From assembly GCF_002939945.1 (NCBI RefSeq), contig NZ_MDEB01000012.1, positions 1-64,000 on the forward strand: a DNA stretch of 64,000 nt, given 5' to 3'. The first letter of the stretch is position 1. Every line of letters starts with the position of its first letter. A model generated the notes under the pieces. That model did not search any database. It worked only from the letters and a program-made list of their open reading frames with translations, and was not told the origin of the DNA. Shown here one piece after another: positions 17,828-26,453 of this stretch. The stretch is from Xanthomonas arboricola pv. populi. Lineage in GTDB: Bacteria; Pseudomonadota; Gammaproteobacteria; Xanthomonadales; Xanthomonadaceae. Made by a program: the position numbers and the translations under genes.

Positions 17828-20800
17828 TTACCAGATGATGCGTGCGCTCATGAACAAGGTCCGTGGCGGGGTGGACATCGCGCCGTACTGGTTGATGCTC
17901 ACGCGCGGGTCGTACACGCCGGCACTGCCCCAGTCGATGCTGTACTGATCGTAGTTGCGGAAGTTCAGCGCATTGATCAGATCGCCGCGCACCTGCACGG
18001 TGACCGCGTCGGTGATGTGCATGTCCTTGGACAACGACAGGTCCAGCTGGCGGGTGCCGAAGATGTCGCCGCCGGCGATGAACTTGCCGCCGGGCGCATC
18101 CACCGAGACCACGCGGATAGTGTCCGAACTCGGGCCGCCGTACTGGTCGTAGGAGATCGCCTCATTGCGCGGCGGCACCGTGGCCAGGGTCAGCTTGGCC
18201 GAGCCGCTGATGCCCCAGAACAGGTCGTAGATGCCGGTGAGCACCAGGCGGTGGCGCGGCACCGCGTTGAGGTCCAGGAACGGGTAGTCGGCGATGGTGG
18301 CCGCATCGAAGCCGTAGCGATCGTCGTTGCCGCGATTGCCGCGTGCACGCGAGAAGGTGTACGCCGCGGTCAGGCCCCAGCCGCTCTCCTGCGTATAGGC
18401 CTTGTCCGCCGACAGCAGCAGCTGGCCGGTCTTGGTCTCCACGCCGTTGTTGCCGATGATCAGGTTGCCGAAGCCTTGAGGCCGCTGCTCGAACGCCTGG
18501 GCGCCGTTCTGGAAGAAATCGCCGTTGGCATAGCGGTTGCCCAGGGTGAAGATGAAACCGTCCTTGCTGTGGATGTAGGACAGCGTGGCCGAGGTGTTCC
18601 AGTCGCCCAGCTGGGTACGCAGGCCCAGCGAAAACTGGTCCGCATACGGTGTCTTCAGATCGTTGTTGAGCAGGTCGATTTCGCCGTTGCGCACGCGCGC
18701 ATCGACCAGGTTGCCGAGGCTATCGGGGTTGCTGACATAGGTCGGATCGAAGGCGGTGCAGGCGCCCGGCGCCGGGACGCAGTTGGTGGGTCCGGCAAAG
18801 CGGATCGTGTACTGCGCCAGCGCGGATTTGATCTGCTCCAGGCCCATCACGTCGAACAAATTGCGGTCGTAGCTGCGGCCGGCACCGCCGAACAGCACCA
18901 GCGACTCGTCGCCACGGAAGTCGTAGGAAAAGCCCAGCCGCGGTGCGACGTTGTTGTTGTCCTGTTTGCGATTGCGGCCGTTGCTGATGTAGTCGTCGAT
19001 GTTCACCCCGCCCTTGGCGAGCTGCTCGGCGTAGGTGGCGCTCACCGCCGGATCGGTGCCGGGGCCGTTCAAGGCCGCCACCACTTCCGGCGGGGTCACG
19101 TTGTCCAGGTACGAGGGAATCTTTTCGCCATCCCAGCGCACGCCGATATTCAACTGCAGCTTGTCGTTGACGTCCCAGTCGTCCTGGATGTACAGGCCCA
19201 GCTGCTTGCTGGTGGTGGTCACCGACGGTGCGGCGCCGGCGAACGGCAGGTTGAAGCGCACCTGGTAGGGAATGGCCGAGGTGCCGACGCCATCGCCCAC
19301 CGCGTAATAGAACGACGGGTTGGCTGCAGAGTTCTCGCTCTGGGTCAGCTCTACTTCCTTGTATTTCACGCCCATCTTGACGACGTGATTGCCGTGCCAT
19401 TCGATGTTGTTGAAGGTCAGATCGTTCTGGAAGCTGGGACCTTTCTGGCCCTTGCGCTGAATCGCCAGGCCGCTGGTGGCGCCGTCGTTGAGCAGCACGT
19501 CGTCTTCGGCGATGCCGCGCGTGTACACGCTCTGGCTGCCCACGGTATAGGCGGTGGGATTGAACAGCACGTCCTCGTAGGACACGCGCGCCTCGTTGAC
19601 GTAGCGCTCGCCGTAATGCTGCCAGCGCAGGTCGACGCGTTTTTCGGTATTGAGATTGGTCTTGGAGGCGATCGCGGTGGTCTGGCCGCCGACGCTGTCG
19701 CGGCTTTCCTCGTCGCGATACTTGCCGGTCAGTTCCAAACGATCGTTCTCGCCGATGTCCCAGTCGACCTTGCCGAAGTACAGGTCTTCGTTGAACGGAC
19801 GGGTGACCGAGCCCAGCCGGCTCTGCACGCCGGCCGGCAGGTCGTCGCTGAGCGCGCTGAAGCGGTCGGGCACGGCCACCGGATCGGCCGAGACCTCGAA
19901 GCCCTTGCCTTCGTAGCTGAAGAAGAAATGCGCCTTGTCCTGCACGATCGGCCCGCTCAGCGCGAAGCCGTATTCGTCCTGGTGGGTCTTGCGCTTGCTG
20001 CCATCGGAGTTGGGCGCACCGGCGCGCTCGTCGGGCTGGCGTGCGCGGAAATCGGTATTGCTGGTGCGCCCGAAGATCTCGCCGTGGAATTCATTGCCGC
20101 CGGACTTGGTCGAGGCCACGATCGCCGCCGAACCGACCTGGTCGAACTCGGCCTTGTAGTTGGAAGTGATGACCTTGTACTCGCCGATGGCCAGCTGCGG
20201 GAACGGATTGCCCGCGCTCTGCTCCTGCCCGGACACGCCGCCGAACAGGTAGCTCTTCTGGCCGACGCCGTCGATGTACACGTTCACCGCCGAGCTGCCC
20301 TGCGCGCCGCCGCGGATCTGGCTGTTGCCGTTGGAGTTGGTCTCGAACTGCATGCCCGGCACGGTGTCGGCGAACTCCAGGAAGTTGCGCGTCAGCTGCG
20401 GCACGGTGCTGATCTGCTTCAGCGACACGTTGGTGCCCACTTCGGAGGTCTTGACCTCCTGCAGCGTGGTGGCGGTGACCTGTACCGCATCCAGCGTAGT
20501 GGCATCGCCGGCAGGCGCCGCCGCCGCGCCGCCGCCCAGGTTCAAGGTGACCGACGAGGCCACCGACAGGGTCACGGTCTGTTCGCTGCCGGGGCCTGCG
20601 TCCACCTTGTAGGTGCCCGGGGGCAGGCCGACCAGCGCGTAACTGCCGTCGGCGCCGGTGGGCACGCGTCGGACGGCGCCACTGGCGACATTGGTCGCGG
20701 TCACGGTGGTGCCGGCCTGTGCTGCGGCGACCTGGCCGCGCAAGGTGGCATTGCTGGACTGGGCCATGGCTGGCGTGCTGCCCAGCAACGAGGCGGCAAG

Positions 20801-20857
20801 GGCGCAGCACAGCAGGCTGCGCGCCGGCAGGGTGGAGACGGTGCGGTAATGCTTCAT
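17828..20857 (-). CDS. Oar-like TonB-dependent receptor, copy 1
   Basis: A 1009-residue outer-membrane receptor with the same layout as copy 2: signal peptide ending PAMA-QSS, an N-terminal beta-sandwich (ATLRGQVAAAQAGTTVTATN ... YALVGLPPGTYKVDA), plug (FLEFADTVPGMQFETNSNGN, VNVYIDGVGQKSYLFGG), Oar-type EYKVITSNYKAEFDQVGSAA, and a long barrel ending SARIIW with a C-terminal aromatic residue. It lies 135 bases downstream of the LacI gene on the same strand. The long plus-strand frame over this gene is a GC shadow. Substrate unknown; the linked halogenase points to a small molecule or peptide rather than a polysaccharide, but this is inference. Confidence 0.94.
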   Translation of the reverse strand: MKHYRTVSTLPARSLLCCALAASLLGSTPAMAQSSNATLRGQVAAAQAGTTVTATNVASGAVRRVPTGADGSYALVGLPPGTYKVDAGPGSEQTVTLSVASSVTLNLGGGAAAAPAGDATTLDAVQVTATTLQEVKTSEVGTNVSLKQISTVPQLTRNFLEFADTVPGMQFETNSNGNSQIRGGAQGSSAVNVYIDGVGQKSYLFGGVSGQEQSAGNPFPQLAIGEYKVITSNYKAEFDQVGSAAIVASTKSGGNEFHGEIFGRTSNTDFRARQPDERAGAPNSDGSKRKTHQDEYGFALSGPIVQDKAHFFFSYEGKGFEVSADPVAVPDRFSALSDDLPAGVQSRLGSVTRPFNEDLYFGKVDWDIGENDRLELTGKYRDEESRDSVGGQTTAIASKTNLNTEKRVDLRWQHYGERYVNEARVSYEDVLFNPTAYTVGSQSVYTRGIAEDDVLLNDGATSGLAIQRKGQKGPSFQNDLTFNNIEWHGNHVVKMGVKYKEVELTQSENSAANPSFYYAVGDGVGTSAIPYQVRFNLPFAGAAPSVTTTSKQLGLYIQDDWDVNDKLQLNIGVRWDGEKIPSYLDNVTPPEVVAALNGPGTDPAVSATYAEQLAKGGVNIDDYISNGRNRKQDNNNVAPRLGFSYDFRGDESLVLFGGAGRSYDRNLFDVMGLEQIKSALAQYTIRFAGPTNCVPAPGACTAFDPTYVSNPDSLGNLVDARVRNGEIDLLNNDLKTPYADQFSLGLRTQLGDWNTSATLSYIHSKDGFIFTLGNRYANGDFFQNGAQAFEQRPQGFGNLIIGNNGVETKTGQLLLSADKAYTQESGWGLTAAYTFSRARGNRGNDDRYGFDAATIADYPFLDLNAVPRHRLVLTGIYDLFWGISGSAKLTLATVPPRNEAISYDQYGGPSSDTIRVVSVDAPGGKFIAGGDIFGTRQLDLSLSKDMHITDAVTVQVRGDLINALNFRNYDQYSIDWGSAGVYDPRVSINQYGAMSTPPRTLFMSARIIW

Positions 20858-20991
20858 GACTTTCCCCCTCCCAGGGGTAAAGCGCGAACCAGCGAAGTGG
20901 CTGGCGCGTCGGTACTGCGTAAAACGGGACAGCTGGTAACAGCGGCAGGGACTGCAAGCAACACAAGTTCGGCAAAACGTGGTGGCGCGTC
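20858..20991 (-). promoter_or_regulatory. Leader and spacer of receptor copy 1
   Basis: A 134-base spacer. It contains the same two-hairpin leader as copy 2: 20883-20908 (CCAGC / GCTGG version of the stem) and 20865-20877 covering the Shine-Dalgarno AGGGGG. The base-pair change relative to copy 2 is compensatory. No LacI-type palindrome is present here. Confidence 0.6.
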
Positions 20992-22044
20992 TCAGGTGGG
21001 AGGCGCCGCACGCGGCGCGCTGGATGCGCGCACGATCAGTTCGGGAACCATCTCGGAAAACGCCGGCGGTGCGGCGTCGGCGGGCGGGGCAGGCGCATCG
21101 ACCAGTTGCTGGCCCAGCAACAGCTGCAATGCCCGCGCGCCCAGCCCGGCGATATCCACCCGCATGGTGGTCAGCGCCGGCAGCACGTAGCGCGCCATCG
21201 GCACGTCGTCGAAGCCGGCCAGTGCGATGTCCTGCGGCACCTTCAGCCCGGCATGGCCGAGCGCGAACAGGCAGCCCAGCGCCATCATGTCGTTGGCCGC
21301 GAACACCGCATCCGGGCGCGCGTCCTGCGCCAGCGTCTGGCCGGCGCGGTAGCCGGACTCTTCGTCGAAGTTGCCCGGCAGCACCCACGGCTGCGCGTCG
21401 GCATCCAGCGCCAGCTCGTCGCGGTACCCGCGCAGACGCTCGTGCGCATCGAAGTTGTCGGCCGGCCCGGCGATGAAGGCGATGCGGCGATGGCCGCTGT
21501 CGCGCAGATGCCGCGTCATCGTCCGCGCGCCGCCGTAGTTATCCACGTTGAGCACCGGGCGCTGGCTGGCCGTGCCGGCGCAGTTGAGCAGCACCGCCGG
21601 CAAGCCGTCGGGCAGGGCGTCCTCGTGCACGCCGGAGTCGCCGAGCGACGGCGACATCACCACCACCCCGTCCACGCGCCCGGGCAGGCGTTCCAGCGCC
21701 TTGCGCTGCGCCTGCGGGTCGCCGTGCGAGCTGGACACCAGCAGGTGGTAGCCCTGCTCGCGCGCCACCTGGTCGATGCCGCGGATCAGTTCGGAAAAGA
21801 ATTCGCCATGCAGGTCCGGCAACACCACCCCGATGGTGTGGGTGCGCCGGCTGCTGAGGCTGCGCGCGGCGTGATGCGGGATGTAATGCAGCGCACGGGC
21901 CACCTGCAGCACGCGTTCGCGCACCGACTCGGCCACATGCTGATGCCCGTTCATGGTGCGCGAAACCGTTGCCACCGACACCTGCGCTGCGCGCGCAACA
22001 TCCTTGATGGTGACGCTACCGCCTTCGGAGCGTGGCCGACTCAT
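20992..22044 (-). CDS. LacI-family transcriptional regulator
   Basis: A 350-residue repressor. The N-terminal helix-turn-helix is VTIKDVARAAQVSVATVSRTMNG, followed by the hinge helix HAARSLSSRRTHTIGVVLPD and a periplasmic-binding-protein-like effector domain (DNYGGARTMTRHL, GHRRIAFIAGP, DAVFAANDMMALGCLFAL, GFDDVPMARYVLPALTTM). The ATG at 22044 is next to the start of the conserved DNA-binding domain. It heads the receptor-receptor-halogenase array and most likely controls it; the ligand is probably a sugar or related compound, as in the rest of the family. An operator-like palindrome lies 155 bases upstream. Confidence 0.93.
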   Translation of the reverse strand: MSRPRSEGGSVTIKDVARAAQVSVATVSRTMNGHQHVAESVRERVLQVARALHYIPHHAARSLSSRRTHTIGVVLPDLHGEFFSELIRGIDQVAREQGYHLLVSSSHGDPQAQRKALERLPGRVDGVVVMSPSLGDSGVHEDALPDGLPAVLLNCAGTASQRPVLNVDNYGGARTMTRHLRDSGHRRIAFIAGPADNFDAHERLRGYRDELALDADAQPWVLPGNFDEESGYRAGQTLAQDARPDAVFAANDMMALGCLFALGHAGLKVPQDIALAGFDDVPMARYVLPALTTMRVDIAGLGARALQLLLGQQLVDAPAPPADAAPPAFSEMVPELIVRASSAPRAAPPT

Positions 22045-22444
22045 GGCGAAACCTCCACAACAACGCGGTTGCCGCCGCACGCCGGAGAGGGTCGCACGGT
22101 CCGCTGGCGCAGAACGTTGGTGTCACACATGCACATGAATGACATCGGCCCCAACCGATGGCGACCTCAGAGCGAGATGGCGCGCACGCTAGCAGGAACT
22201 GCAAGCGCTTACATGATGCACTGCACCATTGGGCCAAACGCAGTTGGCACAAGGGCTTGGCGGCATCGCCTGGACAAGTTTGTCCGGCAAGGACAACGGC
22301 AGTCAATGTCGGACACCGGACGACAACATGCATGGAACTACGAAAACCTAACGTTTTGCACCGTACTCGGGCGCACGGTTGTCGCGCGCCTTGCCGCCAG
22401 TGCGTTCAGACAGCAAGATGCGCCGATCGATCAGGGGGAACAGC
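22045..22444. promoter_or_regulatory. Divergent region between lacI-type gene and lipoprotein gene
   Basis: A 400-base region without a gene. It holds two palindromes: TGCAAGCGCTTACA (22200-22213), with the AAGCGCTT core typical of LacI-family operators, and GGACAAGTTTGTCC (22272-22285), of unknown type. The sequence is clearly more AT-rich between 22190 and 22380 than its flanks, as expected for promoters in both directions. Confidence 0.55.
22200..22213. promoter_or_regulatory. Candidate LacI-family operator
   Basis: TGCAAGCGCTTACA is a near-perfect palindrome around the central CpG, like those bound by LacI/PurR-type proteins. It lies upstream of the lacI-type gene, so autoregulation and control of the downstream receptor genes are plausible. 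Confidence 0.5.
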
Positions 22445-23425
22445 GTGCGCATGTCGCCATCCACCGTCCGCGCCGGCCGGTTCCAGTCCATCGCGTGGGC
22501 GCTGCTTGCAGCGCTGTGCCTGGGCAGCTGCCAGCGCGCCGACAAGACCGCTGCACTGCCGGGTGCCAGCGCCGAGCCGGCTGCGGCGATGCAGTCGATG
22601 ACCCTGCCATTGCGGCGCAACGACCTGGTCGCCTATGCGCGGATCCGGGTCACCCCTGTGCAGTACACCCAGCTGGAGGCGGCCTGGCGCAGCGGTGCCA
22701 GCCGTTGGCCGCTGACCGAGCTGCCGCTGCCCAACGAGGTCGGCAGCCTGCTCGGCAGCTTGTCCGCGCCCGGTGCCGAACGCCAGCTGCAGCAGGCCTT
22801 CGATGCGCAGCTGGCCGGCCAGGCGCAGGGTATCCGCCAGGCCGCACAGTCGCTGGGCCAGTTCGGCGTGCAATACCTGCGCAGCCGCAGCGATTACCAG
22901 CCCGAGCAACGCGCTCATTACGTGCAGCTGGTCGATGCCCTGAGCGCCTGGGCCGCCACCGCGCCGCTGGCCGATCGCGCGCGCGCCAGGGCCAGCATCA
23001 CCGACCTGGTGACCGCCGCGCGTGCCACCGGCATCGGCTCGGATGCCGATCTGCAGCGGCTGGGGATGGAAGAGAGCCTGCGTCGGCTCGGGCCGTTTTG
23101 GGCCGCCGCCAAGCAGGTGCTGGAGCGTTACGGCCTGTCGCTGGACGGCAGCCTGGATGCGCTGCGCACCGGCCTGATCAGGCAGGACGGCGACCGCGCC
23201 CAGGTGCGGTTGCGCTATCCGCTGGCCGCGCACGACATCGACCTCAGCATCGCCCTGATCAAGCGCGACGGCCACTGGTACCAGCAGCAGACCCAGGACG
23301 AGGTGCAGGCGCTGCTAAGCGCCGCGCCGGCGGCGCCCGCACCCGACGCCGCTGCAACGCCTGACACCCCGGCGGCCGTGCCCGCCCCGCCCGCCGCCAC
23401 CGGGCAGGGCCCGGCTGGGCGATAA
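22445..23425 (+). CDS. Lipoprotein of unknown function upstream of plsB
   Basis: A ~326-residue lipoprotein. The signal peptide (RFQSIAWALLAALCLGSC) ends in lipobox LGSC. The mature part is alpha-helical and Ala-rich (SLGQFGVQYLRSRSDY, HYVQLVDALSAWAATAPLADR), ends in a beta-like segment (VRLRYPLAAHDIDLSIALIKRD), and has a Pro/Ala tail. I do not recognise the family. The GTG at 22445 sits 6 bases behind AGGGGG and is preferred; the ATG at 22451 is the alternative. Its stop codon overlaps the plsB start (TAATG), so the two are translationally coupled. A membrane-lipid or envelope link is inference from that coupling. Confidence 0.75.
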   Translation: MRMSPSTVRAGRFQSIAWALLAALCLGSCQRADKTAALPGASAEPAAAMQSMTLPLRRNDLVAYARIRVTPVQYTQLEAAWRSGASRWPLTELPLPNEVGSLLGSLSAPGAERQLQQAFDAQLAGQAQGIRQAAQSLGQFGVQYLRSRSDYQPEQRAHYVQLVDALSAWAATAPLADRARARASITDLVTAARATGIGSDADLQRLGMEESLRRLGPFWAAAKQVLERYGLSLDGSLDALRTGLIRQDGDRAQVRLRYPLAAHDIDLSIALIKRDGHWYQQQTQDEVQALLSAAPAAPAPDAAATPDTPAAVPAPPAATGQGPAGR

Positions 23426-26094
23426 TGACCGTGATGCCAGAACAGAATCCCCTGCCGTTCCCGGACGGCCAGCCCGCTCCGCCCCGCGCTGCCGCCGCCG
23501 ATCTCGGTGCCACGGCCGCCGCACTGCCGACCGCCGTTCCGGTTCCGCCGGACGCTGCGCCGTCGATCGCGCCTGCCGTCGCCGCCGCCCGCAGCGCCAA
23601 ACGCCCATGGTGGGCGCGCCTGCTCGGCCGGCTGGCCGACCCCTGGCTGAGCCTGACCATTGAACCGGATCAACCGAGCCGCTACGACGACGGCACGCCG
23701 GTGGTCTACGTGCTGGAGGACTACGGCCTGTCCAGCGCCCTGATCCTGGACAAGGCCTGCCGCGAAGCCGGGCTGCCCTCGCCACTGGTGCCGTTGCCGG
23801 GCGACCCGCTGCAGCGCAAACGCGCCTACCTGGCGCTGTCGCGGCGCAGCAGCAGCAACTCGCTGATCCCCGAGCAGCGCGGCGGCAAGACCCATTCGGA
23901 TTCATTGGCCAAGCTGCTGCAGGCGCACCGCGTGCGCGCCGACCTGGACGTGCATCTGGTGCCGGTGTCGATCTTCGTCGGCCGCGCGCCGGACAAGCAG
24001 AGCGGCTGGTTCGCGGTGCTGTTCTCGGAAAACTGGGCGCTGGTCGGCCGCTTCCGGCGCCTGCTGGCGGTGCTGCTCAATGGCCGCACCACCATCGTGC
24101 GCTTCGCCCCGCCGATCTCGCTGCGCCAGACCATGGCCGAGGGGCTGCCGCCCGAGCGCACCCTGCGCAAGCTGCAGCGCGTGCTGCGCACCCACTTTAG
24201 GCGCATCCGCGAGGCGGTGATCGGGCCGGACCTGTCCACCCGCCGCCTGCTGGTGGACCAGGTGCTGGCCGCCGACTCGGTACGCGAGGCCATCGCCATC
24301 CAGGCCAAGCGCGACAACAGCAAGCCGGTCGATGCCTGGCGCAAGGCGCACGCCTACGCCTGGGAAATCGCCGCCGACTATTCCAGCCCGGTGGTGCGCT
24401 CGGCCAGTTTCCTGCTCACCCATGTGTGGAACCGCATCTACGCCGGCGTGCTGGTGCATCACCTGGACAAGCTCAAGCAGGCCGCGCCCGGGCATGAAGT
24501 GGTCTACGTGCCCAGCCACCGCAGCCACATGGATTACCTGCTGCTGAGCTACCTGCTTTACGAACGCGGCATCGTGCCGCCGCACATCGTGGCCGGCATC
24601 AACCTCAATCTGCCGGTGGTCGGCACGCTGCTGCGCAAGGGCGGCGCGTTCTTCATCCGCCGTAGCATCCGTGGCAATGCGCTGTATTCGGCGGTGCTGA
24701 GCGAATACGTCGCCCAGCTGGTGGCCGGCGGTTATTCGATCGAATACTTCGTCGAAGGCGGGCGCTCGCGCACCGGGCGACTACTGCAGCCCAAGGGCGG
24801 CATGATCGCGATGACCTTGCGTGCCTACCTGCGCCAGCCGCGCAAGCCGGTGCTGTTCCAGCCGGTCTACATCGGCTACGAGAAGCTGATGGAAGGCAAC
24901 AGCTACCTGGACGAGCTCACCGGCCGGCCCAAGGAAAAGGAATCCATCTGGGGCCTGCTGTGGTCGATCCCCAAGGTGCTCAAGCAGAACTACGGCCAGG
25001 TGGTGGTGAACTTCGGCGAGCCGATCGCGCTCAACGATGTGCTGGCCAAGCACGCGCCCGACTGGGACGGCCAACCGCTGCCCGACGACGAAAAGCCCAC
25101 CTGGCTGGCACCGGCGGTGGACACGCTGTCCACCCAGATCCAGACCCGCATCAACTGCGCCGCCGACGTCAATCCGATCAACCTGCTGGCACTGGCGCTG
25201 CTGTCCACGCCCAAGCACGCGATGGGCGAGGCCGACCTGATCGCGCAGATCGAGTTGTGCAAGAAGCTGCTGGCGGAGATGCCGTACTCGGACCGCGTCA
25301 CCGTCACCCCGCACACCCCGGCACGCATCATCACCCACGCCGAAGAGATCAACGTGCTGACGCGTGTGTCGCATCCGCTGGGCGATGTGTTGAGCGTCAG
25401 CGGCGACACCGCGGTGTTGCTGAGCTACTTCCGCAACAACGTGCTGCACTTGTTTACGGCATCGTCGTGGGTGGCGTGCTGCTTCCAGAACAATCGCCGC
25501 ATGAGCCGTGCCGGTCTGCTGCGCCTGGGGCGCACCGTGTACCCGTTCCTGCAGGCGGAGTTGTTCCTGCCGTGGAGCGAGGACCGCTTTGCCGAACGCA
25601 TCGAACAGACCATCGACATGTTCGTGCGCGAGGGCCTGCTGCTCAACGTCGCCGACGACGATGGCGGCGTGCTGACCCGCAACACCGGGCAGACCGACGA
25701 GGTGTTCCGCCTGCGCGCGATCGGCCACTCGTTGCAGCAGGCGTTCGAGCGCTATTACATCGCCATCTCGGTGCTGGTGAAGAACGGCCCCGGCGTGCTC
25801 GGCGCCGGCGAACTGGAAAGCCTGTGCCAGCAGGCCGCGCAGCGTCTGAGCCTGTTGTACGCGCCGGCCGCGCCGGAATTCTTCGACAAGACCCTGTTCC
25901 GCAGCTTCATCCAGAAACTGCGCGAGCTGCGCCTGGTGTGGCCGGACGAGAACAGCAAGCTGCTGTTCGACGAGCGCCTGGATGCCTGGGCCAAGGACGC
26001 CAAGTTCATCCTCGGCCGCGAACTGCGCCACACCATCGAGCGGGTCAGCCCCGAAGCGGTCAAGCCGGATGTGGTGCTGCCACCGGCAGAGTAA
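23425..26094 (+). CDS. plsB: Glycerol-3-phosphate 1-O-acyltransferase
   Basis: An 889-residue inner-membrane enzyme starting phospholipid synthesis by acylating glycerol-3-phosphate at sn-1. Acyltransferase block I is VPSHRSHMDYLLLSY (H-x4-D), block II GGAFFIRRS, block III YFVEGGRSRTGR and block IV PVLFQPVYIGYEKLMEG. The Pro/Ala-rich N-terminal ~60 residues make it longer than E. coli PlsB (about 807). The start overlaps the upstream lipoprotein gene by one base. Confidence 0.96.
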   Translation: MTVMPEQNPLPFPDGQPAPPRAAAADLGATAAALPTAVPVPPDAAPSIAPAVAAARSAKRPWWARLLGRLADPWLSLTIEPDQPSRYDDGTPVVYVLEDYGLSSALILDKACREAGLPSPLVPLPGDPLQRKRAYLALSRRSSSNSLIPEQRGGKTHSDSLAKLLQAHRVRADLDVHLVPVSIFVGRAPDKQSGWFAVLFSENWALVGRFRRLLAVLLNGRTTIVRFAPPISLRQTMAEGLPPERTLRKLQRVLRTHFRRIREAVIGPDLSTRRLLVDQVLAADSVREAIAIQAKRDNSKPVDAWRKAHAYAWEIAADYSSPVVRSASFLLTHVWNRIYAGVLVHHLDKLKQAAPGHEVVYVPSHRSHMDYLLLSYLLYERGIVPPHIVAGINLNLPVVGTLLRKGGAFFIRRSIRGNALYSAVLSEYVAQLVAGGYSIEYFVEGGRSRTGRLLQPKGGMIAMTLRAYLRQPRKPVLFQPVYIGYEKLMEGNSYLDELTGRPKEKESIWGLLWSIPKVLKQNYGQVVVNFGEPIALNDVLAKHAPDWDGQPLPDDEKPTWLAPAVDTLSTQIQTRINCAADVNPINLLALALLSTPKHAMGEADLIAQIELCKKLLAEMPYSDRVTVTPHTPARIITHAEEINVLTRVSHPLGDVLSVSGDTAVLLSYFRNNVLHLFTASSWVACCFQNNRRMSRAGLLRLGRTVYPFLQAELFLPWSEDRFAERIEQTIDMFVREGLLLNVADDDGGVLTRNTGQTDEVFRLRAIGHSLQQAFERYYIAISVLVKNGPGVLGAGELESLCQQAAQRLSLLYAPAAPEFFDKTLFRSFIQKLRELRLVWPDENSKLLFDERLDAWAKDAKFILGRELRHTIERVSPEAVKPDVVLPPAE

Positions 26095-26151
26095 GACGGC
26101 GATGCAAACGCCGTTGTCTCCCTGAGGTACGTGAGGGTGGGGCAATAGACA

Positions 26152-26195
26152 GGGCAGCAGCAGGGCAGCAGCAGGGCAGCAGCAGGGCAGCAGCA
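26152..26195. repeat. Tandem repeat, 11-bp unit x4
   Basis: The unit GGGCAGCAGCA is repeated four times without error and followed by a partial copy (GGCA). It lies in non-coding DNA and is a candidate variable-number repeat. Confidence 0.9.
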
Positions 26196-26222
26196 GGCAA
26201 GCGTAGACATGCGCGATGCCTC

Positions 26223-26265
26223 CCTTCTCCCTCCGGGAGAAGGTGCCCGAAGGGCGGATGAGGGT
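26223..26265. repeat. Dispersed Xanthomonas-type hairpin repeat
   Basis: CCTTCTCCC-TCC-GGGAGAAGG forms a perfect 9-bp stem, followed by GTGCCCGAAGGGCGGATGAG. Related copies occur near 27473, 54567 and 57457 in this window. Confidence 0.65.
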
Positions 26266-26453
26266 CGGTCAGCACGCAAACCACCCAGCGTCGCAGAGCA
26301 GATTCACTCCCCGGCGTCGTTCGCCAACGCCCGGAACTTCACACAGCAGTTCCGCCCGTTTCATCCTCCTCTTGCAGCCGTGCCGATAGCATCGCGCCAC
26401 CTTTCATCACGATCGGGTGCGTCGGACCACAGGCGTGCCCGGCAGGAGACTCC

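Larger units (their letters stand above)
26095..26453. other. 359-base intergenic region with repeats
   Basis: After plsB there is a 6-bp hairpin at 26096-26114, then a minisatellite (26152-26195), then a dispersed hairpin repeat (26223-26265). No gene is evident. The last ~60 bases carry the AGGAGA ribosome-binding site of the next gene. Confidence 0.6.

Noticed and set aside
17810-21190. 1126-codon plus-strand open frame opposite receptor copy 1
   Set aside because: Same reason: repetitive His/Val/Gly/Arg composition typical of antisense to high-GC receptor genes.
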